Origin: Bacillota bacterium
Lineage (GTDB): Bacteria > Bacillota > Clostridia > Christensenellales > Pumilibacteraceae
DNA length: 37,541 nt
Reading direction: 5' to 3'
Assembly (NCBI GenBank): GCA_009779975.1
Contig: WRAY01000020.1
Location: forward strand, 1 to 37,541
Program-made: the position numbers and the translations under genes
The notes under the pieces: generated by a model
What the model was told of the DNA's origin: nothing
Database searches by the model: none
What the model saw: the letters and a program-made list of their open reading frames with translations, nothing else
Shown here: positions 24,101 to 32,615 of the stretch, piece after piece
How positions within the stretch are numbered: position 1 is the first letter of the stretch
Layout: each line of letters starts with the position of its first letter

Positions 24101-24656
24101 CCAGCGCCCCTCAGTTGATGTCATAACAGGAACGATCCGAACAAACCTTCCGTCAAGAATTGCATTCAGTGTAAAAAGTAATCTTGATTCAAGAATTATC
24201 CTTGATTACGGCGGTGCTGAAACGCTCTTAGGACGAGGTGATATGCTGTTTGCTCCGTTAGGCTCAAATGACCCTAAGCGAGTTCAAGGCGCCTATATCG
24301 ACGATGTCGCAACAATAGTAAACTTTGTCAAAGAAAACAACGAATGTGATTTCGATGAAGACTTCAAGGATGCTTTGAAAGTCAAAGAAGCGGAAAAAGA
24401 AGTGGAAATTTCCTCGCCAAGCGAAGATGACCAAGACCCGCTGCTTTTGAAAGCAACTAAAATGGTCATTGAAAGCGGAAAAGCCTCGACAAGTTTCTTG
24501 CAAAGAAGATTTGGTATCGGCTACTCGCGTGCAGCACGCATTATGGATGAAATGGAACAACTGGGTTTCATTGGTGCATTAGAAGGCTCAAAACCAAGAG
24601 AAATCCGCATAACAATGGAGCAGTTTAGTGAGGAGTTTGGAGAAATAGAAGATTAG
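21159..24656 (+). CDS. ftsK: FtsK/SpoIIIE DNA translocase
   Basis: The 1165-aa motor pumps chromosomal DNA through the closing septum. The N-terminus has four TM segments (about 20-42, 51-75, 86-106 and 128-165). A very long Pro/Glu/Thr-rich linker follows (about 170-690). The motor domain carries Walker A GTTGSGKS (836-843) and Walker B LIVDELADLM (D945, E946). The C-terminal gamma winged helix (FLQRRFGIGYSRAARIMDEM, about 1108-1127) reads KOPS-type sequences. It starts with GTG after AGAGGAG. It is longer than Bacillus SpoIIIE (about 790 aa) because of the linker. SpoIIIE versus FtsK cannot be decided from sequence alone. Confidence 0.93.
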   Translation: MSKKTIKKENSKRQREKDVIGLALIVMSVFFLLCMSIPVVLGAVSGGVRNFAIGSFGYLAFPMFICLAVYGVILIQDRTLGVKKKTALQVLGITLLGIFLLTLATSHSQFTAYGFSDYLTSVYNYHTAGGAFFGIFAYAIGAAITPYAAYVVLSLGMALIVLIMVKNRYFPKGGAKKISSKVKGEQRVVKKPHDFGAGQTSTQTAKVHSQPSSRLYVDNILPTASSIALEENSFSEMKPNIKDTERQHSFLLKDEEFLAYKNSAQTIEIDKREEAMKTLFGDRALLPNNENSFAPILPQQVLASPSIAKPPKIVYDEVSLIPKVEEQVQATAKTENLRTIPIIAEKNLVPVNSSQGIINGYEFSKQLEEQLGVKPEVKTVSVPVRGEVTKSANSPRVEIENVPLSHRPAATSVLGKSVPYSLLNDYPIDTYDNTSAKTTKAYDMSTITSHSASQAAPSVSAPQPIIPPTIASQPVTHIPAEPVVAREPSVKTFPQPKPVIREEKLEEVCEETEEKFSKIDDFEDEKFEAKVETVPSAEEEEIRQVITHQEEKEEPRSILDKLNFDVSSSGHKTGFAIEEEVEFRPEFLKKVLKEETDFITNDKLDIETIEEEEDLVLDFSETSFDPYEDHTGHYVEAKTENPFKGLSKRRNKTVPTIQLPDQVSLFQPEKELVRRKKTVSKYIPPLTEFLVNQHAHQQEISPEEIQRKAQIIEDTLQDFKVPAVVKNITKGPAVTRYELEISPGFPVKRVAQFIKDIEYNLASNGKIRMETPIPGKRAVGVEVPNDNIDIVGLRNIIESKEFEKASSPLTIALGAEIGGTNALCALDKMPHLLIAGTTGSGKSACLNSIIVSILYKSTPDDVRLILVDPKLVEFTTYRDMPHLLCGDIITDPKQVLNAFSWLKQEMERRYLLFSKNGVRNLAEYNKEVSRTDGALKVPYIVLIVDELADLMQSSFKKDLEDKIVSIAQKARAAGIHLILATQRPSVDVITGTIRTNLPSRIAFSVKSNLDSRIILDYGGAETLLGRGDMLFAPLGSNDPKRVQGAYIDDVATIVNFVKENNECDFDEDFKDALKVKEAEKEVEISSPSEDDQDPLLLKATKMVIESGKASTSFLQRRFGIGYSRAARIMDEMEQLGFIGALEGSKPREIRITMEQFSEEFGEIED

Positions 24657-24663
24657 GTATATT

Positions 24664-24762
24664 AAAGTGAAAAGTTAAAAATGAAAAGTAAAAAGTAAGG
24701 ATGAGTATTTATTATTAGTAATAGACAACATACTTGAAAAAAACTTTTCATATTTTAACTTA
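24664..24762. repeat. GTGAAAAGT-family inverted-repeat element, copy 2
   Basis: The left arm (about 24664-24702) carries AAAGTGAAAAGTTAAAAATG and related steps. The right arm (about 24739-24762) carries AACTTTTCATATTTTAACTT. It fills the gap between ftsK and rimO. Confidence 0.6.
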
Positions 24763-24773
24763 ATAATTTTTAA

Positions 24774-26090
24774 ATGAAAAAGGTATCACTAATTTCACTT
24801 GGGTGTGATAAAAACAGGGTGGATGCGGAAAAAATGCTCTACCTAATAAAACAGGCAGGGCATTCTTTTACTAATGATTTTAAAGAGAGTCAAATTATTG
24901 TAGTGAACACATGTGCATTTATCAAGGATGCAAGCGAAGAAGCAATCAATTCGATACTCGAAACAGCTGAATTCAAAAAAACAGGGAAGTGTGAAAAACT
25001 AATAGTCACAGGTTGTTTTTCCTCAAAACACGCAAACGATGTTTTCGATGATTTGCCCGAGGTTGATGCATTTGTCGGAACAAATAGTTTTTTTAAAATT
25101 GTTTCAGTCATTAAAGACCTCTATGAGAAAGGCGAAAGAATTATTGAGAATAGGATAGATGAAAATGTTCAATTGACAAAAAGGGTGCAAACAACACCAC
25201 TTCATTATGCTCACTTAAAGATCAGTGACGGTTGTGACAATCATTGCTCGTTTTGCACCATACCTCAAATAAAAGGCTCATTTAAATCGCAGTCGTTGTC
25301 AAACCTAATTGATGAAACAAAATCACTCATCGACAACGGTGTCAAAGAATTAATACTAGTCGGACAAGATGTCACAAGTTACGGCAAAGATTTTGGCTCA
25401 TATCAACTTTTGAAACTTCTTGATGAACTGACAAAACTTGATTTGACATGGATAAGACTAATGTATTGTTATCCTGAACTTGTGACTAAAGACTTAATCA
25501 AAACAATCGACGAAAATCCAAAAATAGCAAAATACATAGATATTCCGATGCAGCATTCCCATGACGACATTTTGAAAAAAATGAATCGAGGGTCAAATAG
25601 GTTTGCCTTAGAAAGCCTTCTAAGCGATTTAAAAAACACGAAAAATCACATCGCAGTCCGTTCAACCTTTATCACAGGCTTTCCGGGAGAATCAAATAAA
25701 CATTTTGAAGACCTATATAATTTTATCAAAATCCATTCACTTGAGCATGTCGGCATATTTGCATATTCCAAAGAAGAGGGAACGCCTGCTTATAACATGA
25801 AAGGGCATTTAAGTGAGAAAGTAAAAAAAGAAAGAGCAGATGCTTTAAGAGAACTTCACTTTAACAACACTTTAAAAAACAACGAAAAATATATCGGAAA
25901 AACATTAAAAGTCCTCTATGAAGACATTGATTTTGAAAGAAATCTATTCACAGGACGAACTCAGTTTAACGCTCCCGAGATTGACACTAACATTTGTTTT
26001 TCAGCAGACTTTGTCGATGTCGGTCATTTCTATGAAGTAAAAGTAACAGGTGTTGACGAATACGACTTAGTAGGAGAAATTCAAAATTAA
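24774..26090 (+). CDS. rimO: RimO, ribosomal protein S12 methylthiotransferase
   Basis: The 438-aa radical-SAM enzyme adds a methylthio group to an Asp of ribosomal protein S12. The N-terminal MTTase domain has three cluster-binding Cys: Cys11 (LGCDKNRVD), Cys47 (VNTCAF) and Cys81 (TGCFSS). The radical-SAM triad is Cys154, Cys158 and Cys161 (CDNHCSFC). A C-terminal TRAM domain (about 373-437) binds RNA or protein. The SLGCDKNRVD start separates RimO from MiaB. Length matches E. coli RimO (441). No SD is seen before the ATG. Confidence 0.93.
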   Translation: MKKVSLISLGCDKNRVDAEKMLYLIKQAGHSFTNDFKESQIIVVNTCAFIKDASEEAINSILETAEFKKTGKCEKLIVTGCFSSKHANDVFDDLPEVDAFVGTNSFFKIVSVIKDLYEKGERIIENRIDENVQLTKRVQTTPLHYAHLKISDGCDNHCSFCTIPQIKGSFKSQSLSNLIDETKSLIDNGVKELILVGQDVTSYGKDFGSYQLLKLLDELTKLDLTWIRLMYCYPELVTKDLIKTIDENPKIAKYIDIPMQHSHDDILKKMNRGSNRFALESLLSDLKNTKNHIAVRSTFITGFPGESNKHFEDLYNFIKIHSLEHVGIFAYSKEEGTPAYNMKGHLSEKVKKERADALRELHFNNTLKNNEKYIGKTLKVLYEDIDFERNLFTGRTQFNAPEIDTNICFSADFVDVGHFYEVKVTGVDEYDLVGEIQN

Positions 26091-26117
26091 TTACAATTTA
26101 TGTTTACGCCTTTGGCT

Positions 26118-26189
26118 AGATTCTTCACTTTGTTCAGAATAACAAGTTGCTGCTAACTACTATGTCATTCTGAACGAAGTGAAGAATCT
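26118..26189. repeat. Long inverted repeat of the TTCTGAACGAAGTGAAGAAT type
   Basis: The left arm AGATTCTTCACTTTGTTCAG (26118-26137, continuing to about 26144) and the right arm TGTCATTCTGAACGAAGTGA (26163-26182, continuing to 26189) pair over about 26 bp with two mismatches and an 18-nt loop. Similar hairpins are widespread in bacterial genomes, mostly intergenic. Confidence 0.75.
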
Positions 26190-26232
26190 ATCTTAGAGTA
26201 ATAATTAAAACTTACGCAAAGAGAGGAAGAGA

Positions 26233-26997
26233 TTGAACACTGCAACAAAACTAACATTCCTAAGAATACTAATGATTCCAATATTTGTGGCACTATTTCT
26301 GGTGCCGATGTTTGTGCCTATAATCGGGTTCCATTTTGCTGCTCTAGGAGTGTTTATATTAGCATGCTTAACAGATATGCTGGATGGCTATGTCGCAAGA
26401 AAATATAACCAAATAACAGATCTCGGAAAATTCCTCGATCCAATCGCCGACAAAATTCTAGTTATGGCGGCGTTAACTATGATTGTTGTAACAAGTGTAT
26501 CAGGATTTGGTCTTGATTTTGGCACATATCTTCAATTGGCAATTGTTTCTGTTATTGTCGTTTGTGCAATCTTAATATTAGCAAGAGAGTTGTTTATTGG
26601 TGGTTTTAGGCTTGTTGCAATTTCAAAAAACATCAAAATTGCCGCAGACAAACTCGGAAAAATAAAAACAATTTTTCAAATGGTTGCTCTTATTTTTTTA
26701 ATTCCACTAGTTGATATTGCAAGACTTTTAATTCCCTCTGTGCTTCCTCCAATATTCTTTCCGAGAGTTGGTTTTATTTTTGATTTTCTTCTTTTTGATA
26801 TATTTTTCATTATCGGCTTTGTGGCTCTTATCATTGCAACCTTATTAACCGTCATCAGCGGAATTTCCTATATGCTCAAAAACAAAGGAGTTCTTTCCAC
26901 GAATAACGAGAGTAAAACTATAGTGGCAGACGCCCTTATCGTTCCAACAAAGCAGGTTGACAGTCCGAACAGCGAAGAAAAGAACTCGGAAAATTAA
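26233..26997 (+). CDS. pgsA: CDP-alcohol phosphatidyltransferase, PgsA type
   Basis: The 254-aa integral membrane enzyme probably makes phosphatidylglycerophosphate from CDP-diacylglycerol and glycerol-3-phosphate. The family signature D-x2-DG-x2-AR-x8-G-x3-D-x3-D is complete ([20 protein letters not shown], then LDPIAD; about residues 48-73). Several TM helices follow. It is longer than the usual 180-190 aa because of a longer loop (about 165-200) and a charged C-terminal tail. The start is TTG with the SD AGAGGA (26222-26227). The neighbours match the classic pgsA-cinA-recA order. Confidence 0.88.
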   Translation: MNTATKLTFLRILMIPIFVALFLVPMFVPIIGFHFAALGVFILACLTDMLDGYVARKYNQITDLGKFLDPIADKILVMAALTMIVVTSVSGFGLDFGTYLQLAIVSVIVVCAILILARELFIGGFRLVAISKNIKIAADKLGKIKTIFQMVALIFLIPLVDIARLLIPSVLPPIFFPRVGFIFDFLLFDIFFIIGFVALIIATLLTVISGISYMLKNKGVLSTNNESKTIVADALIVPTKQVDSPNSEEKNSEN

Positions 26998-26998
26998 C

Positions 26999-27166
26999 TG
27001 TAGGGGCGATTATTAATCGCCCGCACCTTTTGCGTCAAACACACCCGTTTTGTTAAATCTTTCCGCTAACTTCAGGTGTGCCTTATGGAAACTATTCCCC
27101 CGCACCTTATAAAAAATTGCTCGTTATTTTGCAGCCTACATTCGGGCGTTCGAGACGCCCGCCCCA
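26999..27166. repeat. REP-like palindromes between pgsA and the CinA-type gene
   Basis: TGTAGGGGCGATTATTAATC and GCCCGCACC form a hairpin at 26999-27027. A second unit, TTCGGGCGTTCGAGACGCCC at about 27140-27160, lies in front of the CinA-type start. The region 26998-27203 holds no gene of its own. Confidence 0.7.
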
Positions 27167-27203
27167 CAAATTTCACCAACCACTAATCACAGACAACAAA
27201 CAC

Positions 27204-27695
27204 ATGAAAACAATATTCGACATCCCCCCAAACTTTTCCGTCAAGTTCAACGAGGCGGTTGCTCAACTATTAAAAGAGCAGCAAAAGACCTTGGCAGTTG
27301 CCGAGTCATTCACCGGCGGTGCAGTCACAGCCTCGCTAGTAGAAATTGAAGGAATATCAAAACACCTTATTGAGGGCATCGTTGCCTACACTGAAAAAGC
27401 AAAAATAAACCGCCTTAATGTCAGCGAAAGCATACTCTCTCAGTATGGTGCAGTCAGCATTGAAACAGTTTATGAAATGGCGGCAAACATTTTAACGCTT
27501 GCCGAATGCGATGTCTCACTTGCCACAACCGGTTATGCGAGCGGCGAAAACGCAGGGCTATGCTATATAGCAGCAGGTGAAAAAGAAGGCATACATATTT
27601 TCAAATATAATTTCCAAGGCACAAGAAAAGAAATAATAGAACAAGGCAAACTGGCCGCCCTGTTTCATCTCTACAAACTACTAAAGAAAATCTAA
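27204..27695 (+). CDS. Standalone CinA C-terminal domain, nicotinamide-nucleotide amidohydrolase type
   Basis: The 163-aa protein probably deamidates nicotinamide mononucleotide to nicotinate mononucleotide in pyridine-nucleotide recycling. The family motifs are LAVAESFTGGAVTASLV (about 30-46; catalytic Ser in ESFTGG), VAYTEKAKINRLNV, and ATTGYASGENAGLCYIA. The start ATG 27204 was chosen because the upstream extension reads through REP-like repeats. There is no clear SD. Compared with full-length CinA (about 410 aa) the N-terminal MoaB-like domain is missing, as in PncC/YdeJ-type proteins. The place between pgsA and recA is the normal cinA site. Confidence 0.88.
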   Translation: MKTIFDIPPNFSVKFNEAVAQLLKEQQKTLAVAESFTGGAVTASLVEIEGISKHLIEGIVAYTEKAKINRLNVSESILSQYGAVSIETVYEMAANILTLAECDVSLATTGYASGENAGLCYIAAGEKEGIHIFKYNFQGTRKEIIEQGKLAALFHLYKLLKKI

Positions 27696-27732
27696 CCGAA
27701 AACAAAAAAATAAAAACTCGAAAAAATAACTG

Positions 27733-27757
27733 TGAGTGGTCAGTGACTGCTCGCACA
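27733..27757. repeat. REP-like palindrome before recA
   Basis: GAGTGGTCAGTGACTGCTCG plus CAC is a diverged copy of the GCGGTCACTGACCGC unit seen at 11739 and 12289. It lies between the CinA-type gene and recA. Confidence 0.55.
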
Positions 27758-27794
27758 TTATATAAAAAAATAAAACAAAAGGAAATAAAAGAAA

Positions 27795-28880
27795 ATGGAA
27801 AAGAAGAAAAAATCTAGTTCTACCAATTTTGCCGGATTATCGCAAGAGGAAAAAGATAAAGCGTTTGAAGAGGCGATTGCCAAAATTGAAAAACAATACG
27901 GCAAAGGCGCAATCATGAAAATGACCAGCGACGGCTTAGCAAATGCGGTTGAAGTAATTTCAACCGGGTGCCTCGCAATTGACCTTGCTATCGGTGTCGG
28001 CGGTGTCCCTAAAGGCAGAATTGTTGAAGTCTATGGTCCTGAGTCGAGCGGAAAAACAACCCTAACTCTACACATTATTGCTGAAGCCCAAAAAATGAAC
28101 GGCAAAGTTGCCTTCATTGATGCTGAGCATGCACTAGATCCATTGTATGCTTCTAAACTCGGAGTTGACCTCTCAAAACTATATATCTCTCAGCCGGATA
28201 GCGGAGAGCAGGCTTTGGACATAACTGAAGACCTCGTTAACAGCGGAGCAGTTGACCTAATCGTTGTTGACTCTGTTGCAGCACTTACTCCAAGGGCAGA
28301 GATTGAGGGAGAAATGGGCGAGAGCAAAATGGGGCTTCACGCACGCCTCATGTCACAGGCACTCAGAAAACTGACGGGTGCTGCCGCAAAAACAAAAACC
28401 TGCATCATTTTCATCAACCAACTTCGTGCAATGATTGGAAACACATATGGCCCTAGTGAAACAACAACCGGCGGAAAAGCACTAAAATTTTATGCTTCAT
28501 TAAGAATGGAGGTCAGAAAAATTGAACAAAATAAAGATGGAGCAGCAATTGTCGGAAACAAAACAAGAGTCAAAATTATCAAAAACAAACTTGCTCCGCC
28601 ATTCAGGACTGCTGAGTTTGACATAATATTCGGCAAAGGTATTTCAAACGAGTCGTCGCTGATTGATCTTGCCGATAAATTTAAAATCATCAATAAAAGC
28701 GGTTCATGGTATTCCTACAAAGAAGAACGCCTAGGGCAAGGAAAAGAGTCAGTCCGCAAACTACTCGTTGAAAACGAAGTCTTACGAAAAGAAATCGAAG
28801 AAAAAATTAAAATTGCCGTCAAAGAAAGTGACGAAGATTTTATTGCCGAAGATGATGGTGATGACACTGCTGAAGAATAA
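27795..28880 (+). CDS. recA: RecA recombinase
   Basis: The 361-aa DNA-dependent ATPase forms filaments on single-stranded DNA, drives strand exchange and triggers LexA cleavage. Walker A is GPESSGKT (81-88). Walker B is [10 protein letters not shown] (about 155-164). The L1/L2 region has [20 protein letters not shown] and [20 protein letters not shown]. The C-terminus is acidic ([12 protein letters not shown]), as usual. The SD AAAGGA is well placed. No LexA/SOS box is obvious in the short upstream gap, which also holds a REP-like hairpin. Confidence 0.97.
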   Translation: MEKKKKSSSTNFAGLSQEEKDKAFEEAIAKIEKQYGKGAIMKMTSDGLANAVEVISTGCLAIDLAIGVGGVPKGRIVEVYGPESSGKTTLTLHIIAEAQKMNGKVAFIDAEHALDPLYASKLGVDLSKLYISQPDSGEQALDITEDLVNSGAVDLIVVDSVAALTPRAEIEGEMGESKMGLHARLMSQALRKLTGAAAKTKTCIIFINQLRAMIGNTYGPSETTTGGKALKFYASLRMEVRKIEQNKDGAAIVGNKTRVKIIKNKLAPPFRTAEFDIIFGKGISNESSLIDLADKFKIINKSGSWYSYKEERLGQGKESVRKLLVENEVLRKEIEEKIKIAVKESDEDFIAEDDGDDTAEE

Positions 28881-28884
28881 TAAA

Positions 28885-29020
28885 AATGCACAACGCAACA
28901 ATCAACACACAACGCACAAATTGACCGTTAAAACTATTTATTAAATTTTATCCTTCATTGTGATTGTGCATTGAAGGGTGTGCTTGGCAATGAAATAGTT
29001 GAGCGTTATGTGTTGAAAAT
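28885..29020. repeat. Inverted-repeat element of GCACAACGCACAA type
   Basis: Left segment ATGCACAACGCAACAATCAA and ACACACAACGCACAA; right segment TTGTGATTGTGCATTGAAG and GCGTTATGTGTTG. The arms are imperfect, with an AT-rich middle. It fills the recA-rny gap and could form a large loose hairpin. Confidence 0.5.
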
Positions 29021-29045
29021 TATTTATTTTTATCCCTAAATTGAG

Positions 29046-29074
29046 TTGACAGAATTTTCTAATTGGGGTAAACT
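29046..29074 (+). promoter_or_regulatory. Promoter TTGACA-17-TAAACT for rny
   Basis: -35 at 29046-29051, -10 at 29069-29074, with a 17-nt spacer. The leader of about 60 nt ends with AGGAGA before ATG 29144. Confidence 0.75.
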
Positions 29075-29143
29075 AATTGAGTGAGTATCAAAAAGTGACT
29101 TTAGTTACTTTTCTTACAAAATATAAAAACAGGAGAAACCAAA

Positions 29144-30763
29144 ATGAACAGTATCATTTTACCTACTGTTTTGGCTTCTGTTTCTGCTGGAACTGCTATC
29201 GGATTATCTTTTGGAGCGCTCGTTTTGGGGGCTTTGATTGGTATTATTATCTATTTTTTCTTATCAAAAAAGAAACTTAATAGTGCAAATGTCAATGCAA
29301 ACAAAATAATCCAAAAAGCAATTGAGGACGCTAAAGGTCTTCATAAAAAAGCAGTCAGCGAAACTAATGCAGAAGTAGCCAAACAGTTGAAAGACCTCTC
29401 GAGGCAAAAAGAAGAAGTTGAAAAAGACATCAAGGAAAAGAAAAGTGAAGCGTTAAAAGTCGAGGAACGCATTACTCAGCGAGAAGAAAAACTCGTCCAA
29501 AAAGAAGAAGCCCTTGACAAAAAGCACGAAGAGATTGACAAGAAAAAAGAAAACCTCAAAACAAAACAAGAAGAGATTGAGGTGATGAAAGAGCAAATTG
29601 GACACTCTCATGCAAAAATGCTCGCTGAGTTGGAAAAAGTTTCAAAACTTACTAAAGAAGAAGCGAGAAAAGAATTAATCAAAGAAATTGTAGATAGTGC
29701 CAAAATCGATGCGGCAAAATTAGTTCGTGAGATTGAAGCAAACGCAAAAGAAGACGGCGAGAAAAAGGCAAGAGAAATTATTTCAACCGCTATTCAAAGA
29801 TGCACTGTTGACCACACTGCTGAAATAACAGTCTCAACAGTAGTCATTCCAAACGAAGACATGAAAGGCCGCATCATTGGAAGAGAGGGAAGAAATGTCA
29901 GAGCGCTTGAAAACGCAACAGGAGTTGACTTCATTATTGACGATACCCCAGACACGGTTGTCCTTTCAGGTTTTGATCCGGTCAGGCGTGAAATAGCAAG
30001 AGTGTCACTTGAAAAACTAATCACTGACGGCAGAATTCATCCTGCAAGAATTGAAGAAGTTGTTGAAAAATCAAAAAGAGAAATTGAACACCAAGTCAAA
30101 GAAGCAGGGGAGGCGGCAATGTTTGAGGCAGGTGTTTTCGGGCTTAATCCTGAACTTATCAAAATTTTAGGCCGTTTGAAATATCGCACAAGTTATGGTC
30201 AAAATGTCCTAAGACACTCTCTTGAAGTTGCACATTTAGCCGGTCTTATGGCAGCAGAGTTAGGAGCGGATGTCTCAATTGCAAAACGAGGCGGACTTCT
30301 TCATGATATCGGAAAAACTGCCAGTCATGAAGTTGAAGGAACTCATGTCACAATCGGTGTTGATATTGCAAAAAAATTCAATGAATCAAAAGATGTTCTT
30401 CACTGTATTGAAGCCCACCATGGCGATGTTGAAGCAACAACAGTTGAAGCAATACTCGTTCAGTGTGCCGACTCAATAAGCGGCTCAAAACCGGGAGCAA
30501 GAAGAGAATCTCTTGAAAATTATGTCAAACGACTTGAAAAACTGGAAAGCATTGCAAATTCATTTGAGGGCGTTGAAAAATCCTATGCAATACAAGCAGG
30601 AAGGGAAGTTCGCATAATTGTCAAACCCGAACAAGTTGACGATGAAAGAACAATCCTTTTGGCAAAAGACATTGCAAAGCAAATTGAGAGCGACATGCAA
30701 TATCCCGGTCAAGTAAAGGTAAGCGTAGTTAGAGAACTAAGAAGTGTTGAATACGCAAAATAG
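29144..30763 (+). CDS. rny: Ribonuclease Y
   Basis: The 539-aa membrane-bound endoribonuclease starts bulk mRNA decay in Bacillota. It has an N-terminal TM helix (about 18-40), a long Lys/Glu coiled coil (about 45-210), a KH RNA-binding domain with [10 protein letters not shown] (about 242-251), and a metal-dependent HD domain with [10 protein letters not shown] (358-367) and GLLHDIGK (384-391; His387-Asp388). The typical length is about 520. The SD AGGAGA is at about 29131-29136. A hairpin repeat and a strong terminator follow. Confidence 0.95.
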   Translation: MNSIILPTVLASVSAGTAIGLSFGALVLGALIGIIIYFFLSKKKLNSANVNANKIIQKAIEDAKGLHKKAVSETNAEVAKQLKDLSRQKEEVEKDIKEKKSEALKVEERITQREEKLVQKEEALDKKHEEIDKKKENLKTKQEEIEVMKEQIGHSHAKMLAELEKVSKLTKEEARKELIKEIVDSAKIDAAKLVREIEANAKEDGEKKAREIISTAIQRCTVDHTAEITVSTVVIPNEDMKGRIIGREGRNVRALENATGVDFIIDDTPDTVVLSGFDPVRREIARVSLEKLITDGRIHPARIEEVVEKSKREIEHQVKEAGEAAMFEAGVFGLNPELIKILGRLKYRTSYGQNVLRHSLEVAHLAGLMAAELGADVSIAKRGGLLHDIGKTASHEVEGTHVTIGVDIAKKFNESKDVLHCIEAHHGDVEATTVEAILVQCADSISGSKPGARRESLENYVKRLEKLESIANSFEGVEKSYAIQAGREVRIIVKPEQVDDERTILLAKDIAKQIESDMQYPGQVKVSVVRELRSVEYAK

Positions 30764-30795
30764 AATTTGCTCTAATAAATTTTAATGCGATAGGG

Positions 30796-30813
30796 GACGG
30801 CGCTTTCGCCGTC
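30796..30813. repeat. REP-like hairpin GACGGCG-CTTT-CGCCGTC
   Basis: A perfect 7-bp GC-rich stem with a CTTT loop lies between the rny stop and its terminator. The flanking GGGGACGGCG recalls other palindromic units in the window. Confidence 0.6.
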
Positions 30814-30829
30814 ACGAAAGAATAAAAGT

Positions 30830-30866
30830 AAAAAGCGTGGTCTAAATTTTTTTGACCACGCTTTTT
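30830..30866. terminator. Bidirectional intrinsic terminator after rny
   Basis: AAAAAGCGTGGTC (30830-30842) pairs perfectly with GACCACGCTTTTT (30854-30866) around an 11-nt loop. The A and T tracts allow termination on both strands. Confidence 0.85.
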
Positions 30867-30921
30867 GATTGCAATTTGCAAATATTATTTTTTTTAAAAT
30901 TTTTGAAAAAACAGTTAAAAC

Positions 30922-30978
30922 TGGTTGACAAGTGAACTTAATTTAGAATATAATAAAATTAGGTCAACAAGTGAACCT
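30922..30978 (+). promoter_or_regulatory. marR promoter with two palindromic operator boxes
   Basis: The promoter is TTGACA (30925-30930), 18-nt spacer, TATAAT (30949-30954). Two 18-bp boxes share the dyad (A/T)GGTnnACnnGTnnACnT: TGGTTGACAAGTGAACTT (30922-30939), covering the -35, and AGGTCAACAAGTGAACCT (30961-30978), just downstream of the start of transcription. Their centres are 39 bp apart. This fits autorepression by the MarR protein encoded next. Confidence 0.75.
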
Positions 30979-31004
30979 AAAAATAACTTAAAGGAATTAA
31001 AGAA

Positions 31005-31442
31005 ATGAAAACACAATATATTGCTTTTGAGATTGCAATAAAAATGAAAAAATTAATGAACAAGATTGAAAAGGTTCAGTCTATTTTAGAATGTGAGGAT
31101 ATGTCGTTTGCTCAAGAGAGAATAATTTTTCCGATATTTCGAGACGAAAAAGGATATTCGATTCAAGAATTGTCACATGAGGGGGGGATTGCGAAAAGTC
31201 TTGTTTCAAGAACTGTTGCTGATTTGGAGAAAAGAGGGTTTGTTATGCGTGACAAAAAATCAATCAATCAAGACAGGAACTACAAAATTATTCTCACTGA
31301 AAAAGGAAAAAAATTCGTTGAAAACAAAAATGAAAGAGTTTTAGAAGTCACTGATAAATGGTTTGGAAACTTCTCCAAAGAGTTTTTGTTCTCTTTTAAC
31401 GGCATGTTAGACACTTTGATTGATACGGAAAACACCAATTAA
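31005..31442 (+). CDS. MarR-family transcriptional regulator
   Basis: The 145-aa winged-helix dimer probably represses its own operon. The recognition-helix region is YSIQELSHEGGIAKSLVSRTVADLEKRGFV (about 52-81, shown in parts: SKSLV-type turn then LEKRGFV), followed by the wing RDKKSINQDRNYKIILTEKG. The SD AAGGA precedes the ATG. Two matching operator boxes lie upstream. The following three small membrane-protein genes are close behind and probably co-transcribed. The ligand is unknown. Confidence 0.88.
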   Translation: MKTQYIAFEIAIKMKKLMNKIEKVQSILECEDMSFAQERIIFPIFRDEKGYSIQELSHEGGIAKSLVSRTVADLEKRGFVMRDKKSINQDRNYKIILTEKGKKFVENKNERVLEVTDKWFGNFSKEFLFSFNGMLDTLIDTENTN

Positions 31443-31482
31443 GTCCTTAGTTTATCATAAAGTTAAAAAAAGGAGTTTCATT

Positions 31483-31731
31483 ATGAAAAAAATATTAAAC
31501 ATAGTAAAAAACAATTTTGATTTAGTATCTTTCTATTCACTTGTTATTTTGACCGGAGTTTTTGCACTTATTGGAACTGTCGGAATGATTGAGATGATGG
31601 CTGTTTTTGGATTAATCCATAGAGCAACGGTTTATTTTGCACTGTTTGCAACCATTTTCAAAATTCTAAAAAGGAGGGTTAACTTTGATGAATTCAATTT
31701 CAAAAAGAAATCATGCAAAAATAATAATTAA
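31483..31731 (+). CDS. Small two-TM protein related to DUF4405-type proteins
   Basis: The 82-aa protein starts at ATG 31483 with SD AGGAG (31471-31475); an upstream in-frame start at 31420 overlaps marR and lacks an SD. Two TM helices span about 14-38 and 42-62. The segment FGLIHRATVYFALFATIFKI matches the C-terminal RFHxxxARIxLxL helix of the two genes that follow. It looks like a half-size member of the same family. Its single His may bind a cofactor, which is inference. Confidence 0.65.
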   Translation: MKKILNIVKNNFDLVSFYSLVILTGVFALIGTVGMIEMMAVFGLIHRATVYFALFATIFKILKRRVNFDEFNFKKKSCKNNN

Positions 31732-32179
31732 TTTTTCTGTTAATTTTTTCATGGTTGTTTTTAAACTTCTCTCTCTTCTTAGATGGAGCAATCCGAATGT
31801 TGATTTTGTTATTAAATCGTTGTGTGTGGTATTCTTTTTTCTTCACCTAATTTTACACTTTAATTTCTTCAAAGAATCAATGCAATGCTGCCTCAGGAAA
31901 AAGGCTGACAAAATGCTTGTTTTGAAATTTTCTATCACTATAATCTTAGTGATAATTTGGGGTATTTCTATTGTTGCAAGTTTCTTAGTGCTGGCAAACT
32001 ATTCAGCCGAAGGAATTGTTACAAACTATGTTCGCTTTCACAGAGTCTTTGCAAGAATTGCACTCTCATTGAGTGTTATAAGTATCGCTATCATTATTTT
32101 TTTAACAATATTTCAAAAAACAAGAAAAGGAGATATCTATGCGAATTTTGAGAAAAAAAGTGTCGAAGATTATAGTTGA
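31688..32179 (+). CDS. Four-TM DUF4405-like membrane protein
   Basis: The 163-aa protein has SD GGAGG (31673-31677) before ATG 31688; a TTG at 31685 is equally spaced. It overlaps the previous gene by 44 nt, suggesting coupling. Four TM helices carry conserved His pairs, FFFLHLILHF (helix 2) and RFHRVFARIALSL (helix 4). DUF4405 and cytochrome b561-like proteins use such His residues for heme, but heme binding here is inference. Confidence 0.75.
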   Translation: MNSISKRNHAKIIINFSVNFFMVVFKLLSLLRWSNPNVDFVIKSLCVVFFFLHLILHFNFFKESMQCCLRKKADKMLVLKFSITIILVIIWGISIVASFLVLANYSAEGIVTNYVRFHRVFARIALSLSVISIAIIIFLTIFQKTRKGDIYANFEKKSVEDYS

Positions 32180-32615
32180 TGTTGCTATGACAGTGTTTTT
32201 AGTTCTCTCTTTTATTAGATGGGAAGGAGACCCTGCATTTCACTATATTGTCGGGATTGGATGCACAGTATTTTTTATTCTTCATGTCATAATTCATTCC
32301 AAATGGCTAAAGGCAGCAACAAAGGCATGTTTCAGGCGAAAACTAAAAAAGAAGGCTGTTTTTCAATATGTTGTTAACATGCTGTTAATTATCGTTTGGT
32401 CGCTTTCGCTTATCACCGGATTTTTATCTATCGGATATTTTTCGGGCGGAGTTTTGTGGATGTCGGGATTCGGCAGATTTCACGGAATAACAGCAAGAAT
32501 AGGACTTGGACTAATTGTGGTTCACTTCCTTCAGCATTGGAGAACAATTTTGTCCTATATTGGAATTAAAATTAAAAAGAGACAAATTAAAAAACAACAG
32601 CAACACATAATGTAA
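32139..32615 (+). CDS. Four-TM DUF4405-like membrane protein, paralogue
   Basis: The 158-aa protein starts at ATG 32139 with SD AAGGAG (32126-32131) and overlaps the previous gene by 41 nt. It shares the pattern of its neighbour: FIRW, VFFILHVIIHSKW (helix 2) and RFHGITARIGLGLIVVHFLQ (helix 4), with two extra His (HFLQHW). The C-terminus is Lys/Gln-rich and basic. Together with MarR control this suggests a membrane redox or stress response; the substrate is unknown. Confidence 0.78.
   Translation: MRILRKKVSKIIVDVAMTVFLVLSFIRWEGDPAFHYIVGIGCTVFFILHVIIHSKWLKAATKACFRRKLKKKAVFQYVVNMLLIIVWSLSLITGFLSIGYFSGGVLWMSGFGRFHGITARIGLGLIVVHFLQHWRTILSYIGIKIKKRQIKKQQQHIM

Noticed and set aside
27078-27203. 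N-terminal extension of the CinA-type protein
   Set aside because: It is translated from a REP-like hairpin and has no family similarity; ATG 27204 fits the domain.
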